Below the pieces are notes generated by a model. It worked only from the letters and a program-made list of their open reading frames with translations. It was not told where the DNA came from and made no database searches. 64,000 nucleotides of DNA from Nostoc sphaeroides. Lineage in GTDB: Bacteria; Cyanobacteriota; Cyanobacteriia; Cyanobacteriales; Nostocaceae. The stretch is from assembly GCF_003443655.1 (NCBI RefSeq), contig NZ_CP031941.1:4338501-4402500 (forward strand). The letters run 5' to 3'. Below, in pieces: positions 8,902-16,747 of this stretch; within the stretch, counting starts at the first letter, position 1, and every line of letters starts with the position of its first letter. The position numbers and the translations under genes were made by a program.

Positions 8902-9169
8902 AAAGCCCTTCGTCTTCTGGTGCGTAGCCGTTCAAAAAAGCGTCATGGCTGCGGATGCTTTCGGGTTCTTCCACATGAATTATGTTGTCATTCTCAGTTT
9001 CCCAATCTTCACCATCCAAAACCGAGAATTCTGTTAATTCAGGGTCGTTCAAAAAATCTTCGGCTATGGCAGCGATAAAAGGTTCTAGTATTTTGTGACG
9101 TTCTGCCAAAGAAAGGCTAGCAATTTTTTGGAGAGATAGCTGTTTTTGCTCTTGGCCGTTTTCTAACAT
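8891..9169 (-). CDS. Small acidic antitoxin-like hypothetical protein
   Basis: A 92-residue acidic protein with an N-terminal helical part (LQKIASLSLAERHKILEPFIAAIAEDFLNDPEL) and an Asp/Glu-rich tail. It resembles a family of short cyanobacterial proteins often encoded just before a MazF/PemK-like toxin; I recognise the pattern but not a named family. The stop codon overlaps the start of the truncated frame at 8901, as in a coupled operon. No cysteine or other catalytic motif is visible. The role as antitoxin is inference from size, charge and context. Confidence 0.65.
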   Translation of the reverse strand: MLENGQEQKQLSLQKIASLSLAERHKILEPFIAAIAEDFLNDPELTEFSVLDGEDWETENDNIIHVEEPESIRSHDAFLNGYAPEDEGLYDD

Positions 9170-9330
9170 TTCATTTGTGTTTCTGAAGATGGGTTAATTT
9201 TATATTTAGTAATGTATCAGTATCGCTTTTAATTTCAGTTAGTATTTTCAGTCAATGTGTGAAGGCGATCGCTACATTAAGATGAGTTAAAATCATCTTA
9301 ACTATAAACTCTAATAATAATGTCGCTCTA

Positions 9331-10734
9331 TTAGCGCCTAAATCCAATCCTTGTCAATAAATTTGTCCCAATTTTAGCTAATTTTTGCAATCCCAATTTT
9401 CGCAGTAAACTAGTGAGAATTCGTTTATTCTGGATATTAAACATTTCTCTTGCAAAATCTGGATTAATTTCAATCAACTTGCTAATACTACTATTTCCTT
9501 CTCTCCAGCGACCTAGTTTCATTAATGCAGCCGCCTGATAATACCAAGCTTCGTAGTCATCTTGTTTAATTTTCAGCGCTTGATCGTAGGATGTGATCGC
9601 TTCTTCAAAGCGTCTTAAATTAAATAGCGCATTGCCTCGATTCTTCCAGGCATCGTCGTAATCAGGTTTAAATTTCAGTGCTTGGTCATAGGATGCGATC
9701 GCTTCTTCATTGCGTCCTAGATCATTTAGCGGAGTGCCCCGATTCTTCCAAGCTTTGTAGTCATCTGGTTTAAATTTAAGTGCTTGGTCGTAGGATGTGA
9801 TTGCTTCTTCATTGCGTCCTAAATTGCGTAGCGCAATGCCCCGATTGTTCCAAGCTTTGTAGTCATCCGGTTTAAATTTCAGTCCTTGGTCATAGGATGC
9901 GATCGCTTCTTCATTGCGTCCTAAATTGCGTAGCGCATTGCCCCGATTGTACCAAGCTTCCTGGTCATCCGGTTTAAATTTCAGTCCTTGGTCGTAGGAT
10001 GTGATCGCTGCTTCGTATTCACTAGCAGTAAGCAATAAATTTCCCAGTTCAAATAGTAAAGGTGGCTTCTGATTATCTGGCTGATGTTTGTCGATCAGCA
10101 ACTCTTGAATTTCCAAGACTTTCTCAATTTTTTGTTCGGCGCTAAGTTTTAAATATTCCTCATAGTCTCCTTCCAACAGCAGACGATTTGATTCTTGTTC
10201 TACCACTTCTGGCGTTGTCGGTAATTCAAACACCCCAGAACGCCAATCAAAAAAATCTGGGGCGCGATGAATAAAATAGTTGATCGAAAATGAACGCAAA
10301 AGAAAAACAAAGCTAATTGGGAAATCATCTCTAAAGCGTTCTCGCTGTTGGTTTAAGTGATTTAAAATATGCGGAACACTAGTTAAATTGCTAAATTGTC
10401 CTTCTGTAATTTCCCCAAAACTTCTTTTTTCATATTTATATAAAGAATATTCAAGACCCTTAATTAATAAAATATCAACTTGCTTGTCTTTAACAAACTC
10501 TGCTACTGGCTGATATAAATTATCAATCGCCTCGACAAAGCGCAAAACTGCAATCTTTTTCTGCGGAATCTCCTGGGGAAGTTTGACAATAAACTTGTCT
10601 GCTTCCCCAGGTGTACATTGGACAAAAAACAAACCAAATCCTGATTTTCGCTTCAGTGCGCGAAGCAAGTCTTGATAAGCTTCTTCTGGTTCTGGGGGTA
10701 AATCATCATCCCAATCACTTAAATTTGGGTTCAT
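9331..10734 (-). CDS. TPR protein with N-terminal degenerate NTPase-like domain
   Basis: 467-residue protein, second gene of a two-gene operon; its ATG overlaps the stop of the ATPase gene by four bases (ATGA). Residues about 235-435 are six tetratricopeptide repeats (pattern AWYNRGNALRNLGRNEEAI). The first ~210 residues are not TPR: the strand GFGLFFVQC followed by TPGEADKFI and the later VDILLIKGLEY resemble the order of an AAA-type P-loop domain whose Walker A has lost its Gly-Lys. It ends with a basic, hydrophobic tail (LLRKLGLQKLAKIGTNLL). I infer an accessory or sensor partner for the neighbouring ATPase. There is no clear enzymatic motif, so the function is unknown. Confidence 0.85.
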   Translation of the reverse strand: MNPNLSDWDDDLPPEPEEAYQDLLRALKRKSGFGLFFVQCTPGEADKFIVKLPQEIPQKKIAVLRFVEAIDNLYQPVAEFVKDKQVDILLIKGLEYSLYKYEKRSFGEITEGQFSNLTSVPHILNHLNQQRERFRDDFPISFVFLLRSFSINYFIHRAPDFFDWRSGVFELPTTPEVVEQESNRLLLEGDYEEYLKLSAEQKIEKVLEIQELLIDKHQPDNQKPPLLFELGNLLLTASEYEAAITSYDQGLKFKPDDQEAWYNRGNALRNLGRNEEAIASYDQGLKFKPDDYKAWNNRGIALRNLGRNEEAITSYDQALKFKPDDYKAWKNRGTPLNDLGRNEEAIASYDQALKFKPDYDDAWKNRGNALFNLRRFEEAITSYDQALKIKQDDYEAWYYQAAALMKLGRWREGNSSISKLIEINPDFAREMFNIQNKRILTSLLRKLGLQKLAKIGTNLLTRIGFRR

Positions 10735-12059
10735 GAAAGTTTCGCTACGGCTTCTTTAAATTCTGGAATTCCTTGAATCAATGGATGAATATCATACCAA
10801 CGCTGCATCTCTCCATCATCATCCAAATAGCGGTATTCTAAAAGACAGCGATTATACATCAAACTCCGATACAAGTCATCATTAATAATGCGCTTAGAAC
10901 AAGACACTTCCGCTAACAGACACCATTGATGATTTTCCACAGCGCGGCGATAAGTATCTCTGGCTTGAGTAATTGCTCGTCGCACCGCCTTTTCTGAAAC
11001 AGGTAATTCTTCAGTGCGTCCAAAGGCATCTTGAGTTAACAATAGCAAATTCCTCACATGACCTCCACTCATTAAACAAAGTCTGTCTAAGGTTTGGGGA
11101 CTGTCGAAAATTTCCGTTTCTAGTGATAATTCCGGTGCAATTTGCCGGACTCGCTTCTTAATTACTTCCTTAACTTTCTTGAGTCCTGGCTGATAAACTT
11201 TCCCCTTGAGAGTGTTTACCATAATCATCGGCAAAATTTGGGGGTCGCCGTAGATATCTCTGAGGTCTGTTGCCCTGGTAGAATAGACCATTGAAATGGG
11301 GACAGTGTAAATCAAATGGCAATCTAAAGCTTGGAGTTGTTCGCTACGGTCTAAAAAGACTTCCTCATAGTTGGTGCGACCATCACCGTCTTTGACTAAC
11401 ACCATCCGGTCTAAATTATCGACAATTACCGCCAGTTTATTGTAGCCATTAGGTAAGTGCTGTTTTGCATCCACGAGAAACTCATTTAACACCTGAATTA
11501 AAGTGACGGTGTGAGGATCAATTTTTTGGCGAATCTTCTGGCGTAATTCAGGAACAGCTCTTAAATTTGCGGTCAACTTGGCGAATTGAGCAAGCTGCAC
11601 TTCTACAGCCATCTTCTCAAACTCTATGGGAGTCAGCGCCAAATCTTTTAAATCTACCCAACGATCTTTCAACCAGTCTAGTATTGGACGAGGGCTGGCA
11701 ATTCCTTTTAAATCTTTGAGCAAACGGCGGGTACAGGCGAGGAGAATATCTGTATATTGGGCATCTTCAGAATCGATATCCTCTTCATCAGCCGCAAAAT
11801 AGACTACATAAAATTTCCGATTTTCTAAATACTTCTTTAACCTGAGTAATTCTGTAGACTTCCCCGCACCCCGATGACCAGAATACAATTGGCAAGTATT
11901 TGTATTTGCCAATTGCATCCGATTTCCCAACTCTTGCAAAATATCGGCATCTCCCCGCACATCCTGACAATCTACATATTTTGGATCACCTGCGGGTAAG
12001 GGTTCAAAGGGGTTAAAGGCGTTGTAGAGGTTTGCGAGTAAGTCAGTACTATTAACCAT
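10731..12059 (-). CDS. AAA-type P-loop ATPase, first gene of ATPase/TPR operon
   Basis: 442-residue ATPase. Walker A is GHRGAGKST (residues 61-69), Walker B is KLAVIVDNLDRM (about 211-222), and a helical/winged-helix-like C-terminus follows (DLYRSLMYNRCLLEYRYLDDDGE). This layout is that of stand-alone AAA/STAND-like ATPases paired with effector or sensor genes in cyanobacteria. I choose the ATG at 12059 (MVNSTDLL); a TTG six codons upstream (12077) is possible, but neither has a strong ribosome-binding site. The TPR gene follows with a four-base overlap, so the two products are probably made together. A 42-bp tandem repeat array lies just upstream. The substrate and trigger are unknown. Confidence 0.88.
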   Translation of the reverse strand: MVNSTDLLANLYNAFNPFEPLPAGDPKYVDCQDVRGDADILQELGNRMQLANTNTCQLYSGHRGAGKSTELLRLKKYLENRKFYVVYFAADEEDIDSEDAQYTDILLACTRRLLKDLKGIASPRPILDWLKDRWVDLKDLALTPIEFEKMAVEVQLAQFAKLTANLRAVPELRQKIRQKIDPHTVTLIQVLNEFLVDAKQHLPNGYNKLAVIVDNLDRMVLVKDGDGRTNYEEVFLDRSEQLQALDCHLIYTVPISMVYSTRATDLRDIYGDPQILPMIMVNTLKGKVYQPGLKKVKEVIKKRVRQIAPELSLETEIFDSPQTLDRLCLMSGGHVRNLLLLTQDAFGRTEELPVSEKAVRRAITQARDTYRRAVENHQWCLLAEVSCSKRIINDDLYRSLMYNRCLLEYRYLDDDGEMQRWYDIHPLIQGIPEFKEAVAKLS

Positions 12060-12117
12060 AGGTAAAAAATATAGCAATGATGCTCATAATAATCGAGATT
12101 ATACAGAGTTGAGGTAG

Positions 12118-12480
12118 ATGAATCCAGTTCAAAGACTCGTTAACGGAGTTCAGAGGTGGATTCATCCAGTTCAAATACTCATTAACGGAGTTCAAAGGTG
12201 GATTAATCCAGTTCAAATACTCATTAACGGAGTTCAGAGGTGGATTAATCCAGTTCAAATACTCATTAACGGAGTTCAAAGGTGGATTCATCCAGTTCAA
12301 AGACTCGTTAACGGAGTTCAGAGGTGGATTCATCCAGTTCAAAGACTCGTTAACGGAGTTCAGAGGTGGATTCATCCAGTTCAAAGACTCGTTAACGGAG
12401 TTCAGAGATGGATTAATCCAGTTCAAATACTCGTCAACGGAGTTCAGAGGTGGATTCATCCAGTTCAAATACTCGTCAAC
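12118..12480. repeat. 42-bp tandem repeat array upstream of the ATPase/TPR operon
   Basis: About 8.6 copies of a 42-base unit (core CCAGTTCAAAGACTCGTTAA, then CGGAGTTCAGAGGTGGATT). The half-units align with each other (about half the bases identical, shared AGTTCA), giving a 21-base sub-period, two helical turns. Since 42 is divisible by three, both strands stay open: the plus strand would encode a 14-residue repeat HPVQRLVNGVQRWI, the minus strand NWMNPPLNSVNESL. Copies differ by scattered substitutions (CAT/AAT, AAAG/AATA) with no clear codon bias, so I take it as a DNA repeat in the promoter region, not a gene. Confidence 0.9.
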
Positions 12481-12636
12481 TAGTAGTAGCCTGAATAAGT
12501 TCGTAGTAAGGACTTTAGTCCTGCGTTTGAGGGCTGGAGCCGCTCACAACGAACTTTGTAAAGTTTGTTTAGCGAACTACCAAATAGGGAAATTTCTACT
12601 TCCCTGTTCTTATATAAAGAGAAACTGGGGTTAGAG

Positions 12637-12841
12637 TAGACCTCTTGCATAAATCAAACAATTTGAACCCCACCCCGCCAAAGCTACGCTTTGTCTCCCC
12701 TCCCCTTGTTAAACACAAGTCATCGAATTACCCCCCTTAATCCCCCCTTATAAAGAGGGGAGACTGGAAATCTAGTTCCCTCCCCTTTCTAAGGGGAGGG
12801 TTAGGGTGGGGTATTAGGGGCTTTTTTTTGCAAGAGGTCTA
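12637..12841. mobile_element. Miniature inverted-repeat element (TAGACCTCTTGCA termini), copy 1
   Basis: Perfect 13-base terminal inverted repeats (TAGACCTCTTGCA and TGCAAGAGGTCTA). The interior carries CCCCACCC/GGGTGGGG arms and ACCCCCCTTAATCCCC/AAGGGGAGG palindromes. The terminal TA may be the target duplication, as in IS630/Tc1-type elements. A shorter, inverted copy lies at 31808-31889. The right end overlaps the last codons of cofG. Confidence 0.85.
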
Positions 12842-13797
12842 GTTTTTCGCCAGTGCTTCACTGCTGGTTGCAATTCCCCCGATAACCAGCTATCAAATTG
12901 CGGATAAATTGGTAAACGCGCCACCAATTCCCACCCCGCAGGTTGTAAAATTTCTCTTAATGCCTGTTCCTGAACATGAGGATAATCGGGATTCACTTCA
13001 TCTTTTGGCCCAATTCCACCCAAATCTCGCGCACCAGCTTCGATACAAGCGAGTAACCATTGGTTATCTTTAACTAAATTCGGCGGAATTTGAATAGTAA
13101 TATCTGGCGGTAAAATCTGACGCGCCCTAAAAATTACTTCTGGTAATTGATGAGGGTTAAAAGGTGGTGCATCAAAAGTTTGCTGATGTCCTGGACTATG
13201 AGGTTGCAGGATAACTTCTTGAATATGGTGATAACGTTGATGCAGTTGAGATATAGCTTCCAAGGTTTCCCAGCAATCATTTACAGTTTCCCCAATTCCC
13301 AACAGCAACCCCGTTGTAAAGGGAATCTGTAACTCTCCCGCCCATTGCAATTGTTGTAAACGAATTTCTGGTAATTTACTCGGTGCGTGCCGATGTACAC
13401 TATTTAACAATGTTGGCGTTAACTGTTCCAACATCAGCCCCATCGAAACATTTACACGCTTAAGCTTTTGCATTTCCTCAAAACTTAATGGCCCCGCATT
13501 GGTATGCGGTAAAAACCCCATTGAAAGCGCTAATTCACACAAATCATAAATCCGCTTAAACCACGCCTCACGCCTTGGCGAATGGGGATGTACTTCACCG
13601 CTAAGGATGAGAATTTCACAGACTTTTTCGTTTTGAAGTGGCTTTAAAATACTTTCTGCATCTGAAAGACTCATCCAGGGACTTTTACCCGGTTCGCTGC
13701 GAAAGTTGCAGTAGCTACACCGATTAAAGCACTCGTAAGTAGGAACGATTGTATAAGCAGGGCTGTAGGTGACAAGACGAGAATTATTAATTGGCAT
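12814..13797 (-). CDS. cofG: 7,8-didemethyl-8-hydroxy-5-deazariboflavin synthase subunit CofG
   Basis: Radical SAM enzyme that, with CofH, joins a tyrosine-derived fragment to 5-amino-6-ribitylamino-uracil to make the deazaflavin Fo, used in cyanobacteria by deazaflavin photolyases. The cluster motif is CxxxCxxC (Cys23, Cys27, Cys30). Other recognisable CofG stretches are LGIGETVNDCWE and GGIGPKDEVNPDYPHV. At 327 residues it is of family length. The last nine residues (TRPLAKKSP) are encoded within a miniature element that also supplies the stop codon, so the natural C-terminus was replaced. cofH is not in this window. Confidence 0.95.
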   Translation of the reverse strand: MPINNSRLVTYSPAYTIVPTYECFNRCSYCNFRSEPGKSPWMSLSDAESILKPLQNEKVCEILILSGEVHPHSPRREAWFKRIYDLCELALSMGFLPHTNAGPLSFEEMQKLKRVNVSMGLMLEQLTPTLLNSVHRHAPSKLPEIRLQQLQWAGELQIPFTTGLLLGIGETVNDCWETLEAISQLHQRYHHIQEVILQPHSPGHQQTFDAPPFNPHQLPEVIFRARQILPPDITIQIPPNLVKDNQWLLACIEAGARDLGGIGPKDEVNPDYPHVQEQALREILQPAGWELVARLPIYPQFDSWLSGELQPAVKHWRKTRPLAKKSP

Positions 13798-13932
13798 AAG
13801 CAGGATAATCTATTAGTTAAAAAAATGTCTTGTTCAAACTATATAGATTACAGTGTGACTGTTGCTGCCATTTGCGATGATATTATAGCGCTTCTCGAAT
13901 GGAAGCAATACACAATAGGGCACAGCATTGCT

Positions 13933-14039
13933 CGTGCGTGTCAACTTAACGTAAAAGGCATGTCCCGCAAGGAACTGAAGTTCAAGGCGGGTGAGGAAGC
14001 TAACAGTTAAGCTATTTTTAGCTTAAGTTGACACCAATG
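13933..14039. mobile_element. Miniature element, GTGTCAACTTAA family, copy 2
   Basis: Complete 107-base copy with termini GTGTCAACTTAACG on the left and GCTTAAGTTGACAC on the right. It is flanked by a perfect 9-base direct repeat AGCATTGCT (13924-13932 and 14040-14048). Outside that the DNA reads GGGCACAGCATTGCT and AGCATTGCTGTGCCC, so the element has split a GGGCACAGCATTGCTGTGCCC-type palindrome at its middle. A 61-codon frame over this region (13825-14010) is therefore not a gene. Confidence 0.88.
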
Positions 14040-14107
14040 AGCATTGCTGTGCCCCTACAAATGATCTGTATTCTATGCAATTGAGAACCGCTATAGATAA
14101 ACAATAA

Positions 14108-14869
14108 TTATTTTGCTTTGTAAATTTCTGGTAACTGCCACCAACAAATATTGGGATATTGGTGATGTTCTTCATGGTAGCCAAAATGATAGCACGTCAT
14201 AAATGACCACCAAATAGGACGGCTAATTGTTTTGGCACAATGAGGCTGTACATAACCTCCCATTGGTTCACTATGAGGTAAAAAAGTCCCGAAATAGAAT
14301 AATTGTAATGAACTTAAAAGCGAGGGTAGCACCCAAAAGTAAGTTAGATTATCAGTTGGGATATGGAGTATGTATTTACCAAAGTTATAAATAATAGTCA
14401 ACGCAATGATTTGTCCCCAACTCCAGTAACCTTTCATAAAATGAAAATACCAAGCAAAGAAATTTTGGTGTTTCCCGTTATGAAAATCTGGGTCTAATTG
14501 ACTTGCAGGATTGTGGTGGTGTAACCAATGTTTTTTAAGTAGTTTTTGATATGGTAAAAGACCATAAAGAGATAGGGTCAATGTTCCAATAAAATGATTA
14601 ATTTTAGCGTTTTGGGGAAATACTACACCATGCATGGCATCATGAGATGTAATAAATAATCCCGTATATAAAAATGTCTGCCATAGTATAACAGGCAATA
14701 ACATCCAAAATTTCAGCTTGGAGATGTCAAGGGAAAGTAATATACTCAGGCTAATAACCCATGCGCTAACAATGACAATAGCAATAAAAAGCCCCTTAAA
14801 CTGAGATTTACGTCTCACTACTGGAGGCAATTTTATTTGATGACTGGGTGGTTGTTCTAACTGGATCAC
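14108..14869 (-). CDS. crtW: Beta-carotene ketolase CrtW
   Basis: Membrane di-iron oxygenase that adds keto groups to beta-ionone rings, giving echinenone and canthaxanthin; these serve photoprotection and, in Nostoc, the orange carotenoid protein. The 253-residue protein has the histidine clusters of this superfamily: HDAMHG (76-81), HWLHHH and the C-terminal HEEHHQYP, with hydrophobic helices between them (WVISLSILLSL; LTYFWVLPSLLSSLQLFYF). It resembles Nostoc CrtW more than fatty-acid desaturases (HWLHHHNPASQLDPDFHNG, FGTFLPH). It appears monocistronic; a small Hlip-like gene lies upstream on the same strand. Confidence 0.93.
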   Translation of the reverse strand: MIQLEQPPSHQIKLPPVVRRKSQFKGLFIAIVIVSAWVISLSILLSLDISKLKFWMLLPVILWQTFLYTGLFITSHDAMHGVVFPQNAKINHFIGTLTLSLYGLLPYQKLLKKHWLHHHNPASQLDPDFHNGKHQNFFAWYFHFMKGYWSWGQIIALTIIYNFGKYILHIPTDNLTYFWVLPSLLSSLQLFYFGTFLPHSEPMGGYVQPHCAKTISRPIWWSFMTCYHFGYHEEHHQYPNICWWQLPEIYKAK

Positions 14870-15219
14870 GCTTTTACTCCGCCTAGTATTCAGGTGAAAA
14901 TTCCAAAAATATAGATAGTTATGACAAAAACAACTAACCGAGAAATTCTGTTAGTGGTCAATTTTTTACACTGGACAATGCCAAGGATAGAAAATATGTA
15001 TAAATATTAAGATACTTGAACTATTATTGCACAAGCAACTGCTATTCTAAAAACTGTTTTCGGTTGGAAGGTAAGGCAGTCTAAGTAAATATACTATAAT
15101 TTCTAGTAGTGAATATAGCCAGGTTTTGACTTTGATACTTTGGATATAATTTAAGCCTGCACCAAAGATAGTCAATAATTAGCGGGGAGTTTAGGAAATG
15201 AGGTGAAGTACGTCCCGCA
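14870..15219. other. crtW upstream region
   Basis: 350 bases with no supported gene, AT-rich. It presumably contains the crtW promoter; no NtcA-type GTA-N8-TAC site or other operator was found on reading. Confidence 0.4.
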
Positions 15220-15333
15220 CTAGGCTAGAACCATGAGATTCCAAAGTAGGTAAGCTAGAAAACCAATTATAGCCAAGCGATCGCTCCAAAGTTCAGACTG
15301 AGGAGTTATCTTATCAGTAGGATAAAGTGCCAT
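15220..15333 (-). CDS. Hlip-like one-helix protein (37 aa)
   Basis: A short frame: MALYPTDKITPQSELWSDR then a single hydrophobic helix (LAIIGFLAYLLWNLMVLA). It has a good ribosome-binding site (AAGGAAA, 8 bases before ATG). The sequence ELWSDRLAIIGF aligns with the chlorophyll-binding motif ExxNxRxAMIGF of high-light-inducible proteins, with Asn to Ser and Met to Ile changes. I infer a one-helix thylakoid protein of the Hlip/SCP type or a relative that has lost a pigment ligand. It lies 350 bases upstream of crtW on the same strand, so two photoprotection genes are neighbours. It is short, but motif, hydrophobicity and ribosome-binding site agree. Confidence 0.72.
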   Translation of the reverse strand: MALYPTDKITPQSELWSDRLAIIGFLAYLLWNLMVLA

Positions 15334-15847
15334 TGTTAAATTTCCTTAAGAACCTAGTTACATTCTTCATATTACTTAACTTAACCATTTGACGCTATCT
15401 GTCTCTAGTTTCAAAGTAGAAGCAACTCTAAAGAATGAGATTTTAAGGAGTTTAGGAAATATTTATCCAACAAAAGTTCAATAATAGCTTTTACTAGCCT
15501 ATAGGCTTGGGTTAAGCAAAGCGCAACCCAACAAAGTCCCAAAATGTTGGGTTTCGTTCCTCAAACGCCACTTACTTCTCCCAAGGGGAGACGCTGCGCG
15601 AACAAGTCGGGAAACCCGCAAGGGCGCAGTGGCTCCCCAACCTACACATTTTAAGGTTTTTGGCGCTAACCCAAGCGTATTGACCTATAAAGCAGAGGTA
15701 TTTTTACCAAACAAGCCTTAATGAAAACTTGTAATATCAATAAAAAACTATTTTGAATATGATAAAAAATCTAACGAAAGTTAGAAGCTTTCTAGAGTGT
15801 TATTAACCAAAGGAATAAACAGTAAATAGGTTTTTCAAACTTCAAGT
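15334..15847. other. Intergenic region with dispersed palindromic repeats
   Basis: No gene. From about 15500 to 15690 the DNA is a common Nostoc repeat: TGTTGGGTTTCGTTCCTCAA, a GGGAGACGCTGCGCGAAC block and CCCCAACCTACA, flanked by inverted CTATAGGCTTGGGTTA and TAACCCAAGC...TATA-type arms (15501-15514 and 15667-15690). The arms suggest one composite repeat unit, but I could not fix its ends exactly. Confidence 0.5.
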
Positions 15848-15975
15848 ATGACTCCTACAGTACTGATTATAGGTACGATGGTTGGTCTTGGAATTTCTCG
15901 CAAGCTTTGTATCGCTTGTTTCCTGATTTGATAAAGTGGGTTTCGCGGCAAAGGTTGAAGAATCAGGATAATTAA
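15848..15975 (+). pseudogene. Short-chain dehydrogenase relic with internal deletion
   Basis: The reading starts MTPTVLIIGTMVGLG, the N-terminal strand and glycine loop of an SDR protein, and stops in that frame soon after. In the next frame the same DNA continues as ALYRLFPDLIKWVSRQRLK and ends with TAA at 15973, which looks like the C-terminus of such a protein. I infer that most of an SDR gene has been deleted, leaving the two ends joined out of frame. Only about 40 codons remain. Confidence 0.5.
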
Positions 15976-15997
15976 TTCTAGCTACCAGCAGATTCTG

Positions 15998-16447
15998 TTA
16001 TTGTGACTCACATTCTCGTTTCGTTACATAGTGGCGATAGCGAAACATTGCTTCTAGTTGCACTTGCACTAACCAACCACTGACAAATTCAACTGTACCT
16101 CCACCAGGCATAGAGAAGGAAATAGCATCAGTCAGCCTAGTTTTGCCAGCTTCCGGTTCAAATTCATGTCGATGTATCCAAGATTCAAAGGGGCCAGATA
16201 TCTGTTCGTCGGTAAACAGGCGATATTTTTCACATTCAGTATGACGGGCTAACCAAGTTAAGGGTAGTGGGCCGAGAAACAGGCGAAATTCTGTGATAGC
16301 GCCCACGTTTAGCCCCCCCTCACGACGAACCACTTGGACTGGCTGCCAAGGTGGATTCAGCAGTTGCAAAATATCTGGCCGTTCGTGAAATTTCCAAACT
16401 ACTTCTGGTGAGGCATTAATTACTGAGGAATGTTTAAAGTGCAGCAT
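15998..16447 (-). CDS. SRPBCC-superfamily protein
   Basis: 149-residue protein of the START/Bet v 1-like SRPBCC fold, a hydrophobic-ligand-binding barrel. Visible pattern: an N-terminal strand with INASPEVVWKFHERPDILQLLNPP, typical of cyclase/dehydrase-type members, followed by GPFESWIHRHEFEP and a C-terminal helix (LVQVQLEAMFRYRHYVTKR). The ligand is unknown. It is followed upstream on the same strand by the small CPXCG gene (20-base gap), so the two are probably one transcript. Confidence 0.8.
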   Translation of the reverse strand: MLHFKHSSVINASPEVVWKFHERPDILQLLNPPWQPVQVVRREGGLNVGAITEFRLFLGPLPLTWLARHTECEKYRLFTDEQISGPFESWIHRHEFEPEAGKTRLTDAISFSMPGGGTVEFVSGWLVQVQLEAMFRYRHYVTKRECESQ

Positions 16448-16466
16448 GGAAAGAAAGACCTAAAAT

Positions 16467-16658
16467 TCAACTTTCGGATTCGGTATCAATTTCGATATCT
16501 AGGGTATCTTCATCAACGCGAACATACAAAATATTTGGGTTACAGCAAACTTGACAATCTTCAACATAAGATTGCTGTCCTCCAGCACTCAAGTCAATAA
16601 AAGTTAAGTTCGGTTCGCCGCAATAGGCGCAGTAATACTCGGCTGTGTTTTGCATCAA
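16467..16658 (-). CDS. CPXCG-motif cysteine-rich protein
   Basis: 63-residue protein with two cysteine pairs (CAYCG near residue 10 and CQVCC near residue 36) followed by an acidic tail (DEDTLDIEIDTESES). This is the zinc-ribbon-like CPXCG family found in many bacteria; the first pair reads CAYCG here instead of CPYCG. The function is unknown. An alternative start is the second Met. It precedes the SRPBCC gene by 20 bases on the same strand. Confidence 0.82.
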   Translation of the reverse strand: MMQNTAEYYCAYCGEPNLTFIDLSAGGQQSYVEDCQVCCNPNILYVRVDEDTLDIEIDTESES

Positions 16659-16747
16659 GTTTTCAAGGTATTGGGGATTGGCTATTGGGGACTGGGTACT
16701 GGGGACTGGGTATTGGGTATTAACTTTTAATTCCTAGTCCCCAGTCC

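Noticed and set aside
12052..12483. Repeat proteins on either strand over the 42-bp array
   Set aside because: Both strands are open simply because the unit length is divisible by three; there is no start signal and changes between copies look unconstrained.
13825..14010. 61-codon open frame
   Set aside because: It runs through a palindrome and into a miniature element.
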